Part shown: positions 37,157 through 44,913 of the stretch, piece after piece
Numbering within the stretch: position 1 is the stretch's first letter
Layout of the letters: every line of letters starts with the position of its first letter
Notes under the pieces: generated by a model
Told to the model about the DNA's origin: nothing
What the model saw: the letters and a program-made list of their open reading frames with translations, nothing else
Database searches by the model: none
NCBI RefSeq assembly: GCF_900104695.1
Contig: NZ_FNSW01000001.1
Location: 2,232,001-2,296,000, forward strand
Length of the DNA stretch: 64,000 nucleotides
Reading direction: 5' to 3'
Origin: Paenibacillus sp. GP183
GTDB taxonomy: Bacteria; Bacillota; Bacilli; Paenibacillales; NBRC-103111
Position numbers and translations under genes: made by a program

Positions 37157-39370
37157 TTACTTGATCTCGCTGAAAGCCTTCTGCATGATCGGATAGCTTT
37201 GCTTTAACCGCTCTTGGAAATGAACCTCGTTCCAAGGCCTCCATTTGTATTTCGGCATTTGCGAGATGTCCACCTCGGTGCTGCCATCGCCAAGACCCTG
37301 GACCTCCTTCGTGCTGTTGTCCATGATCCATGGTACCAGCCGAATGCCGTCGATCTTCGAGGTGAGCAGCTTGCCATCCGCTTCTTCATAATTCACTACC
37401 CGCAGTGAGCTCGGATCCGAAAAGCCAAGCAGCATCCAGGGAATCCGGATTTCTACCGTTTTTCCTTTCGCTTCCCACATGGCAAGCGAGTTGTAGTTAG
37501 GATCTGCAGCATTCGTCGTACCTCGCGGCAGCTGCCCGACCAGAACATCCTGATAAGGATTGCTTTTCTTTGCGGCAGGCGGTGCCATTTTCAAATCGAT
37601 CGGCAATTTCCACGGTGCAAAGACTCCGGAATCATTCTTCATTTCAGCCGGATTGACGGGAAACATGCCTTTTATTTTACCCCAAAGCCTGGCGGTGAAA
37701 TCGTAATTGGAAGCAATGCTGATTGCACTGTCTTGCTCGTTTCCAATGGAAATCAGAGTCTCCAGACCTTGATTCAGGATTCGGTTGCCCATTTCTTTGG
37801 AATGCCTGTTTCCGCCCTCAAGGGTATCGGTTCCGATATGCAGGGTCATCTTGCTTGGATCAAAATTCTGTTCCAGCTCTATAGCTACGTACAGGTAGGC
37901 CTCGTCATGAGTCACCATCATTTTCTTCCAGCCGGGTACACTGGAAACGAACTCTTTCTTGTCCTTGATCGAGCTCCAATCATCCAGATTGCCGTCTATT
38001 TTCAGCGGGCCATCCTTGCTCGAATAAAATCCGTCAAGTCCGAACAGCTTCTCGTTGGTCAGCACGTTCAGCCAATACTTTCGGCGCTCGACCGGCTGTT
38101 CATAATCCTGTGTGTTCCAGGTTCGTTTAAACCATTCATCCTGCCACATGAACAATATCGCTCCGGCATACTGCTCTTGGTTAATTTGGTGCAGCAAATC
38201 AGCATCGATAATTCCCTGCTCCTGCTCCGTATGGCCCCCCTGGTTTCTCCCCAAATCCGTCAGATGGGCAACCCCTTTTGATGAGGGCACGCCAAATTCT
38301 GTGATCATAATCGGAATCCCTTTATGATGCTCTTTTAAGAGCCGCAGGTAGGATTTATAAGAATCAAGTTCACCCTTATCGTTGCGAACAGTCTTGAGCG
38401 TTTCGTCCAAACGGAAAAAGTCAGGATAGTACGGATAAGCATGAAAAGAAGCAAAATATCCTGCTTTCCAGTTCACCGGCTCGATATGCATAGCGTCAAC
38501 ACTGACCAAATCCTCATCAACCAGTATTTCACCTGGATGCGACAGTGGATCTGTGGTTACCCAGTTGGTAAAGGTGTACGGATGCTGCCAGCCATACCTG
38601 GATTCAAATGAAGCAAGCGTATTGAGCATTTCCGCCAGCATGCTCTCAAATGGAGATGCGCTGCTCTTGGCTTGAAAATAATCGCCCTTAAATGGAGCCA
38701 GCCCCGGATGCGCCTTATTCGTTCTATCAACCAGAGTCGGATCCCACTCTGTTCCGATGCTCCAGCCTAGCAAGTAGGGGGCAGCATTTGTTTTATAGGA
38801 CCCGCTGGCCTTTCCCTGCTCGGCCGGGATCGAGATATCTCCATAAACCGCGCCGACGGCGTGAGAGATTTCAGTTTTGAATGCTTTTATAGATATGGCG
38901 CTTAATGCATCATACGTCTTATAAAATTGTTCCTCCGGCGACCATACTCCTTGAATAAAATAGAGAGGGTCCTCCGGATGCTGATGATTATACTCTACCA
39001 ATGAATCATAAAAGACCGGATTATGAATGGTATATACCCGAATAACATTAGAGCCCAGCTTTTTGATCTCGGCAAACCAACGCAAGAAAGTCGGCTTATC
39101 GATCGCCAGCTCTCCAGGATCATATCCGGGTGTTGTAGCTCCAAGATTCACCCCTTTTGCAAAGAAGGGCTGCCACTTTTGATTGCTGTAAACTTCTATC
39201 TTTTCGCCTTGGGTACGGAATTTCACATTTGTTCCGTCCGACAGCTGGGTACTCTCCACAGGTGTATACTCAGCCCTTATCGGTTGAAAATGCTGCCAGC
39301 CAAAATAGCAGGCTACCAGAGCCGCAGCTGTGAAAATGCTTAAGCGCAGCTTGATATTTCTCTTTATCAC
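37157..39370 (-). CDS. Extracellular TIM-barrel glycoside hydrolase with C-terminal binding domain
   Basis: Membrane-anchored or secreted glycosidase (737 aa). One N-terminal TM (LSIFTAAALVACYFGW) precedes a GH2/GH5-like barrel: GVNLGATTPGYDPGE, GSNVIRVYTIHNPVFYDSL, GWSIGTEWD (acid/base Glu208), ASFHAYPYYPDFF and PIMITEFGVPSS (nucleophile Glu358). From ~residue 450 a domain beginning KIDGNLDDWSSIKDK resembles CBM9/DOMON-type sugar-binding modules. It is the last gene of a four-gene operon with a GT2 synthase, so a role in trimming or releasing the polysaccharide is inferred. Confidence 0.82.
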   Translation of the reverse strand: MIKRNIKLRLSIFTAAALVACYFGWQHFQPIRAEYTPVESTQLSDGTNVKFRTQGEKIEVYSNQKWQPFFAKGVNLGATTPGYDPGELAIDKPTFLRWFAEIKKLGSNVIRVYTIHNPVFYDSLVEYNHQHPEDPLYFIQGVWSPEEQFYKTYDALSAISIKAFKTEISHAVGAVYGDISIPAEQGKASGSYKTNAAPYLLGWSIGTEWDPTLVDRTNKAHPGLAPFKGDYFQAKSSASPFESMLAEMLNTLASFESRYGWQHPYTFTNWVTTDPLSHPGEILVDEDLVSVDAMHIEPVNWKAGYFASFHAYPYYPDFFRLDETLKTVRNDKGELDSYKSYLRLLKEHHKGIPIMITEFGVPSSKGVAHLTDLGRNQGGHTEQEQGIIDADLLHQINQEQYAGAILFMWQDEWFKRTWNTQDYEQPVERRKYWLNVLTNEKLFGLDGFYSSKDGPLKIDGNLDDWSSIKDKKEFVSSVPGWKKMMVTHDEAYLYVAIELEQNFDPSKMTLHIGTDTLEGGNRHSKEMGNRILNQGLETLISIGNEQDSAISIASNYDFTARLWGKIKGMFPVNPAEMKNDSGVFAPWKLPIDLKMAPPAAKKSNPYQDVLVGQLPRGTTNAADPNYNSLAMWEAKGKTVEIRIPWMLLGFSDPSSLRVVNYEEADGKLLTSKIDGIRLVPWIMDNSTKEVQGLGDGSTEVDISQMPKYKWRPWNEVHFQERLKQSYPIMQKAFSEIK

Positions 39371-39394
39371 GGCTATGGCCTCCTATCTAAGAAC

Positions 39395-40204
39395 CTATTC
39401 CAAAAGCCGGCGAACCCTGGCTTCCAGCTCCACTGGTGAATATGGTTTTTTTATATAATCGGATACGCCCATCTCAAAGCAGATGCTGATATCCTTCTCC
39501 ATTTGATTATCGGACAGCACCATAATGTGGCACTCTGTATTCATTTTTTTGCGAATGCTGCGAATGACTTCAAAGCCGTCAAAGACCGGCAGCGAAAGCT
39601 CTGTAATGACCAAATCCGGGAGCAGGATGTCAAACAGACGCAGTCCCTCTTCCCCGCTGCTTGCCTTGTACACCTGGAACCCCTTCATCCGCAGCTGTGA
39701 ATCAAGCAGCTCTCCGACGGCTTCATCTTCATCGATAATCAAAATCGTCGATTTATTGTTCTTCACTTCCTGAGGATTGTAGATCAAAATCGTATTTTCA
39801 CGGTCCACTTCTTCCCGCAGCATGCCAATCATCGCCTCGATATCGGAATCTGCGGGCATCGCGAATCCAGAAAAATTGGCAATGAGGATATTGCCTCCAA
39901 GCAGCTGCTCCTCCTGCAAAAATTGTTTGACCTGCAGGGAGACATAGTGAGTTGCATGGAGCTTTTGATCAGGAAGCAATATCGACAGAAGGCCTCTTTC
40001 CAATTCAAACACAATGGACTTTTGCAGATTTAAATCCATTTGCTCCAATACAGCATCCAGCTCTTTCAACTGCTCCTCCGTCAGCGAGCATTCTACAAGA
40101 AGCAAGCCGAAGGCTGGCTGGTTCGATTCCATCATGGCCTTATTGATAAGAATAGAAAGACGGAGGCTGTCTGCAGCTCCTTTGGAAATATGCGGTAACA
40201 TCAA
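39395..40204 (-). CDS. Pseudo-receiver response-regulator protein (Glu in place of phospho-Asp)
   Basis: A 269-residue cytoplasmic regulator. The C-terminal half (153-269) is a receiver domain with the acidic pocket IIDEDE (158-161), KKP lysine (253) and PVFDG loop, but the phospho-acceptor position reads VITELSLP: Glu202 replaces Asp, a change that often mimics phosphorylation. The N-terminal half (MMLPHISKGAADSLRLSILI, ECSLTEEQLKELD, FELERGLLSILLP) resembles a degenerate GGDEF-type domain but lacks that motif. It lies 21 bp after the GT2 gene and 24 bp before the hydrolase. Confidence 0.82.
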   Translation of the reverse strand: MMLPHISKGAADSLRLSILINKAMMESNQPAFGLLLVECSLTEEQLKELDAVLEQMDLNLQKSIVFELERGLLSILLPDQKLHATHYVSLQVKQFLQEEQLLGGNILIANFSGFAMPADSDIEAMIGMLREEVDRENTILIYNPQEVKNNKSTILIIDEDEAVGELLDSQLRMKGFQVYKASSGEEGLRLFDILLPDLVITELSLPVFDGFEVIRSIRKKMNTECHIMVLSDNQMEKDISICFEMGVSDYIKKPYSPVELEARVRRLLE

Positions 40205-40225
40205 TGATCACTCCTGTCTGGTTGG

Positions 40226-41641
40226 TTATTGGCCGGTCGTTTCGCTTCTCCAGCTGGTTCGGACCATGACTCCCCATGAATCGTCATTGCGAATGTAATC
40301 GATATGGCCGAGAATTTTCCAATATACATTCAGCTGGTTGTAACCGAGTGTCATCAGGACGGAATAAAACATCATTTTGAAGAGATCCCTGAATTTCGGG
40401 TACCGTCTGAACGCAACCTCTTCAATCAGCAAAGCCCCGCAGCTGAATAAAATTTCGACCAGCATACTGAATCCGATAATGTACAGCATAATATTGTAAT
40501 TCGCCATATCCTGCAGGATGTAGACAATTAGAGCGAAGTAACCTGTCACTTTCAGATAAGGCCCCAATGTTTCAAAGATCATGGTATACGGCATGGACAG
40601 CATGCCTATCGCCTTATACTTGGGCACAAACATCATGCTGCTGTATTTTAAAATATTTTTGATGTTTCCCCGCGACCAGCGTTTGCGTTGGCTCTTCAAA
40701 ACGCGAAGCGATTCCGGAGCCTGCGTCCAGCAAACCGCATCCGGGCAATAGGCAATCCGATAAGGAAGATCGTTATCTATCATGTGTTTATGAAGCTTGA
40801 TAATAATATTCATATCCTCGCCAGGGAAGCCGTCCCGATAGCCGTCTACCTTGATCAGGTAGTCTTTGCGGAACAGCCCGAAAGCGCCGGAAACAATAAT
40901 AAGTCCGTTAATCGCGCTCCAGCCGATCCTTCCGGCTAGGAAGGTTTTCAGGTATTCAAGATTTTGGAATAATGGCAGCAATCTCTTGGGAAGTCTCGCT
41001 TCTGTTACAATCCCATTCTCAATGATGCAACCATTGGCCACACGCACGTTGCCCCCAATGGCTACAGTTTCCTCCGGACTTTCCATATACATCGCAGCGA
41101 GCCTGATTAATGCATCTTTTTCCAAAAGGGAATCCGCATCGATCGTCGCTACCAGGGGATAGTGAGAAACATTAATCCCCACGTTCAGAGCATCCGCCTT
41201 CCCCCCATTTTCCTTATCTACCACATACAGCTTAGGATAGCGAGGGTTGTGGTAAACGCCTCTGATCGGCATAGCTTCGAGGGCTTGCCCGACGGAATAC
41301 GTGCTTTTGTCCATCAAATTGAACTCGTCTATCAATACTTGCAGGGTATTGTCCTTGGATCCGTCGTTGATAACAATGACTTCATAGGTGGGATAGTTGA
41401 GGTTTAACAGATTATTGACATTCTCTATGATCGTCAGTTCTTCATTATACGAGGGCACCATAATGGATACAGGGGGCACTTGTTCGGAGCCGGAAAGCTC
41501 GCGGTACCATGTATACTGCGACCCTTTCATCACGCGGATGATCCGCTTATGCGATAGCAGCATGATGATCAAATAAAACACATACACAAAGAAAACGGAA
41601 TACAGGGAAAACAAAGCATAACCTAAGAGCAGCTCCTTCAT
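40226..41641 (-). CDS. Membrane GT2 glycosyltransferase (processive polysaccharide synthase type)
   Basis: Family 2 glycosyltransferase (471 aa) like PgaC/IcaA or hyaluronan synthases. One N-terminal TM (LGYALFSLYSVFFVYVFYLI) is followed by VSIMVPSYNEELTI, YEVIVINDGSKDNT, ATIDADSLLEKDA (DxD), the PGEDMNIII acceptor motif and the SQRKRWSRGN (QxxRW) signature of processive enzymes, then four C-terminal TM helices. It overlaps the upstream HEAT-repeat gene by 4 bp. The polymer is unknown; poly-GlcNAc is one possibility. Confidence 0.9.
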   Translation of the reverse strand: MKELLLGYALFSLYSVFFVYVFYLIIMLLSHKRIIRVMKGSQYTWYRELSGSEQVPPVSIMVPSYNEELTIIENVNNLLNLNYPTYEVIVINDGSKDNTLQVLIDEFNLMDKSTYSVGQALEAMPIRGVYHNPRYPKLYVVDKENGGKADALNVGINVSHYPLVATIDADSLLEKDALIRLAAMYMESPEETVAIGGNVRVANGCIIENGIVTEARLPKRLLPLFQNLEYLKTFLAGRIGWSAINGLIIVSGAFGLFRKDYLIKVDGYRDGFPGEDMNIIIKLHKHMIDNDLPYRIAYCPDAVCWTQAPESLRVLKSQRKRWSRGNIKNILKYSSMMFVPKYKAIGMLSMPYTMIFETLGPYLKVTGYFALIVYILQDMANYNIMLYIIGFSMLVEILFSCGALLIEEVAFRRYPKFRDLFKMMFYSVLMTLGYNQLNVYWKILGHIDYIRNDDSWGVMVRTSWRSETTGQ

Positions 41642-42846
41642 GCGGTATCTCCTTTCAAAACCTTCAGCCTGCCAAAATTTTCTTGTTGTTTAGCCGCTTC
41701 ACGACCGCTAGAATACTGACGGTAAATATCCAGCCTCATGTTATAGCGAATGGCTTGCTCCAGGTCCTCGGAATAAATAGGCCCTCTTGATAATTCCTCT
41801 TGAATGACATTGCTCGCAAACGCCGCTTCTCGGGAATTGCCTCCATGGAACGCTACCTCGCACAATGCTTCAAAGCCTGCGGAATCGAGGTCAATCAGGC
41901 TCCGTGCACTGTTGTAACGCACACGCCGATCTGAATCTTCCAAGCCTTCTTTGAGAGACTCAACAGAAGCTACCATACCAACCTGTCCAAATGCATCCGC
42001 AGCCTCCGCCCTGACGTCCGCATCTTCATGACTCATCAGCTCGTTCATTTGCTCAGGCGTCATCCGTGTTCCCTGGTGAACCAAGGCCTGTACAGCCAAT
42101 AATCGGAGCTCTGAGTCCTCTGCATCCAACAGCGAAGACAAGACTTCCTCCGTACCTGGGATGGATCGAGTTTGCAAGCATGTCAAAGCAATTTTCACCA
42201 GCTCATCGTCGGTTTCGTTCAAGTAAACAACCAGCAGAGGGGTCCAATCCAGTCGAGACAATACAAGTATGCTGGTCACAAGCCGATGAGACTGCTTGCC
42301 ATGCTTCGCCAGTATACGTGTCATCCGGTCAAGCTCATTTAAATCTTGCGCGCATTTAGCAATGGAGCGTGCAATAACAAAAGCGGAGGTTCCGTAACGC
42401 TCTTCTTCCAATAATTGAAGCAGGGCCGGGGTTGCCTCTTTGGCCTGCATAATGCCAAGATTAAAAATCGCATCCAATCTTGTCCAGTGTATTTCGCTTT
42501 GCAATCTTCTCATATTCAAGTCAACCAAGCCCAGATCACGGCAAAGCTCCGTCAATCTGTCACACTCGGCTCCGACAATCTTCTCCATCCAATTCAGCAG
42601 CTTCCCTTGAATCACAAGGAGTTCGGCTCTATGTATCGAACCAACCGGCTTTAGCAGCGGAGTACTCTCAAACATGTGCGACTTTACATAATCAAAATAA
42701 TCCTGATGCTTCCGTAAAACATGCTGCATCCTGTTCTCCAGCCACATCGCTCTAAACCTGAAACCAATAAGAACAAAAGTGAGGAGAATGATCAAAACAG
42801 TAATTGCATAGGAAAGATCAATAATTCCCGTGATTTTATCAGCCAT
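41638..42846 (-). CDS. Membrane-anchored HEAT-repeat protein
   Basis: First gene of the operon (402 aa). A single N-terminal TM (LSYAITVLIILLTFVLIGFRFR) is followed by alpha-helical HEAT-like repeats; good examples are SELRLLAVQALVHQG, DADVRAEAADAFGQVG and DRRVRYNSARSLIDLD. Such solenoids are binding scaffolds, so it may assemble the synthase and the pseudo-receiver at the membrane. Its stop overlaps the GT2 start. GAAGGAGAGAAGAG precedes the ATG. Confidence 0.85.
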   Translation of the reverse strand: MADKITGIIDLSYAITVLIILLTFVLIGFRFRAMWLENRMQHVLRKHQDYFDYVKSHMFESTPLLKPVGSIHRAELLVIQGKLLNWMEKIVGAECDRLTELCRDLGLVDLNMRRLQSEIHWTRLDAIFNLGIMQAKEATPALLQLLEEERYGTSAFVIARSIAKCAQDLNELDRMTRILAKHGKQSHRLVTSILVLSRLDWTPLLVVYLNETDDELVKIALTCLQTRSIPGTEEVLSSLLDAEDSELRLLAVQALVHQGTRMTPEQMNELMSHEDADVRAEAADAFGQVGMVASVESLKEGLEDSDRRVRYNSARSLIDLDSAGFEALCEVAFHGGNSREAAFASNVIQEELSRGPIYSEDLEQAIRYNMRLDIYRQYSSGREAAKQQENFGRLKVLKGDTA

Positions 42847-43113
42847 GAATGCTCTTCTCTCCTTCTCTCTATCTCTGCATACAAAACCTTGAAGTTCTTA
42901 TTAAAGAACCATTTGTAATTATAACTCATAATTGCCCGAAACAAAAACTGCAAAATGTTTACATAATCAGCTATAAAAGGGGGTTATGCCGTCGAATCCT
43001 CCCATTTCCACATTATTTCTATCATGTTTCGCGCTTTATTAAGAACACCCTATTCTATATAATTAAAAACTGGTGAAGACTGCAGCAACTTGCAAACATG
43101 AGGAGGAACATGA

Positions 43114-44034
43114 ATGAACATGCCCAATTCGAATATTGAAGCCAGAGAAAAGAAAGCCGGTACTTTGCCTTACCTTGCTTATATGTACTTCCTTCAGTTA
43201 CGTCCCCGGCAGTGGACCAAAAACTTACTGGTCTTCGCTGCGCTTATATTTTCGATCAAAAAATCCAATATGGATATGCTGCTTCATTCGGTCGCAGGTT
43301 TTTTTCTGTTTTGCTTTGTATCGAGCAGTGTATACATACTTAACGATTTCGTCGACCGGGAAGCTGATCGTCAGCATCCGGAGAAACGAAACAGGCCGAT
43401 GGCTTCAGGTGCAATCAATCCGTATGCGGCTTTGTGCATCGGAGCGCTCTTGCTGCTGTTTTCTCTCGTTTCTGCGTATACATTTAATCCGTTATTCAGT
43501 TTCTTGCTGCTGTTTTATTTCTTATTGAATGTAGCCTATTCGTTCAAGCTTAAGCACGTGGTCATTCTTGATATTTTGATCATTGCATCCGGGTTCGTGC
43601 TACGCGCCATCGGCGGCGGTTTGATGATTGCCGTTCCGTTTACTCCCTGGTTTTTGATCTGTACGATGCTGCTTTCGCTCTTCCTGGCGATCAGCAAGCG
43701 CAGGCATGAGCTTTACTTGCTTGAATCCAATAAGGGCTCTCATCGCAAGGTGCTTGATTTCTATTCCATGGAGCTGCTGAACCAGTTTAACAGCATTGTG
43801 ATTACCATGACGCTCATCAGCTACGCGCTGTTTACCTTTACATCCAATCATACGGTTCATCTGATGTGGACCCTTGTGTTCGTGTTTTATGGAGTGTTCC
43901 GTTATTTGTATTTGATTCATATCGAAGGTAAAGGTGGTAAGCCGGAAAAAGTATTATTAGAGGACCGACACATCCTGGTTACGGTTATGCTTTATGCATT
44001 CTCGGTCGTGCTCATTCTGATTTATCTGGAATAA
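43114..44034 (+). CDS. UbiA-family polyprenyl-phosphate phosphoribosyltransferase (DPPR-synthase-like)
   Basis: Polytopic membrane transferase (306 aa) of the UbiA superfamily. The subgroup typical of decaprenyl-phosphate 5-phosphoribosyltransferase (mycobacterial Rv3806c) is suggested by QLRPRQWTKNLLVFAAL, the Mg/PRPP motif NDFVDREAD (77-85) with HPEKRNRPMASGAI, and SKRRHELYLL. It would join PRPP to a polyprenyl phosphate. First gene of a four-gene operon; AGGAGG lies 7 nt before the ATG. Confidence 0.82.
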   Translation: MNMPNSNIEAREKKAGTLPYLAYMYFLQLRPRQWTKNLLVFAALIFSIKKSNMDMLLHSVAGFFLFCFVSSSVYILNDFVDREADRQHPEKRNRPMASGAINPYAALCIGALLLLFSLVSAYTFNPLFSFLLLFYFLLNVAYSFKLKHVVILDILIIASGFVLRAIGGGLMIAVPFTPWFLICTMLLSLFLAISKRRHELYLLESNKGSHRKVLDFYSMELLNQFNSIVITMTLISYALFTFTSNHTVHLMWTLVFVFYGVFRYLYLIHIEGKGGKPEKVLLEDRHILVTVMLYAFSVVLILIYLE

Positions 44035-44063
44035 CCTTGCATAGAAAGAAGGGGGGGAAATCG

Positions 44064-44414
44064 ATGAAATTTGTGTGGCTGCTGTTGTCTGTCCTGCTTG
44101 GCGTGATCGGGCAGCTGCTCATGAAATGGGGAATTGAACATCCGAAACCATTATGGAATTCAGGATCGGCTTTGCTCAAAATGATAAGCTCCTGGACGGT
44201 TCTGGGCGGATTGTTCTCCTACGCGCTAAGCTCTTTGTTTTGGTTACTCACTTTAAAAAGAATGAACATCAGCGTCGCCTATCCGATGGTCAGCATCGGT
44301 TATGTGATCGTCGCTTTAGCGAGCTACTATTTGTTTAATGAAACCATCTCGGGTTCGAAATGGACCGGGCTTGCTCTAATTTTAGCAGGTGTGTTTTTCG
44401 TTTCAAGATCATGA
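44064..44414 (+). CDS. SMR/EamA-type small membrane transporter (lipid-sugar flippase candidate)
   Basis: A 116-residue protein with four TM helices: FVWLLLSVLLGVIGQLLMKWG, VLGGLFSYALSSLFWLLTL, VAYPMVSIGYVIVALASYYLF and GLALILAGVFFVS. The pattern fits small multidrug-resistance-like proteins such as ArnE/ArnF, which flip undecaprenyl-phosphate sugars. ATG at 44064 with AAGGGGGGG upstream is preferred to 44037. Genomic place between a polyprenyl transferase and a phosphatase supports the flippase role. Confidence 0.75.
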   Translation: MKFVWLLLSVLLGVIGQLLMKWGIEHPKPLWNSGSALLKMISSWTVLGGLFSYALSSLFWLLTLKRMNISVAYPMVSIGYVIVALASYYLFNETISGSKWTGLALILAGVFFVSRS

Positions 44415-44448
44415 GAGAGGTGTACAAACAATTGGGGGAACAACGCAT

Positions 44449-44880
44449 ATGAATGAGGTTCATAGTTATTTATTTGCTATAATCCCTTTGGTCGCATGGG
44501 TGGCTTCAGGCTGCTTAAAATTCGTATTTAATGTATATAAGCATGGTAAAGAAGCAAGAAGACATGTTGGCAACGGCGGATTCCCAAGCACTCACACCTC
44601 GGTTATCTCCTCGATCGCCATGTTGATTGGATTTACCGCTGGTTGGGATACCCCGCTTTTTGGGTTGAGTGTTGCTGTTACGATGATTGTGATCATTGAC
44701 GCAACAGGCGTGCGGCGTGCAGTTGGGGAAAACTCCAGATGGATTAACTCACTCACCCGAAGCCATCAGAGTCATGAACCGTCAAGCCTTAGGGAAAAGC
44801 AAGGTCATACCAAGATTGAAATCATCGGGGGTTTGATAGTAGGTACGATAACGGCTTGGATAGCAAGCTTTTTCATTTGA
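44449..44880 (+). CDS. Divergent PAP2-family (DUF212) membrane phosphatase
   Basis: A 143-residue membrane protein of the divergent PAP2 family, recognised by NGGFPSTHTSVISSIAMLIGF (~45-65) and VIIDATGVRRAVG. In the operon it could remove the 5-phosphate from polyprenyl-phosphoryl-phosphoribose, the step assigned to a PAP2 protein (Rv3807c) in mycobacteria; this is an inference. ATG at 44449 with GGGGGAA at 8 nt is used; the longer frame from 44389 overlaps the preceding gene. Confidence 0.8.
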   Translation: MNEVHSYLFAIIPLVAWVASGCLKFVFNVYKHGKEARRHVGNGGFPSTHTSVISSIAMLIGFTAGWDTPLFGLSVAVTMIVIIDATGVRRAVGENSRWINSLTRSHQSHEPSSLREKQGHTKIEIIGGLIVGTITAWIASFFI

Positions 44881-44913
44881 TAAGATGTATAGAGAGATAG
44901 GAGTGAGAGTAAA

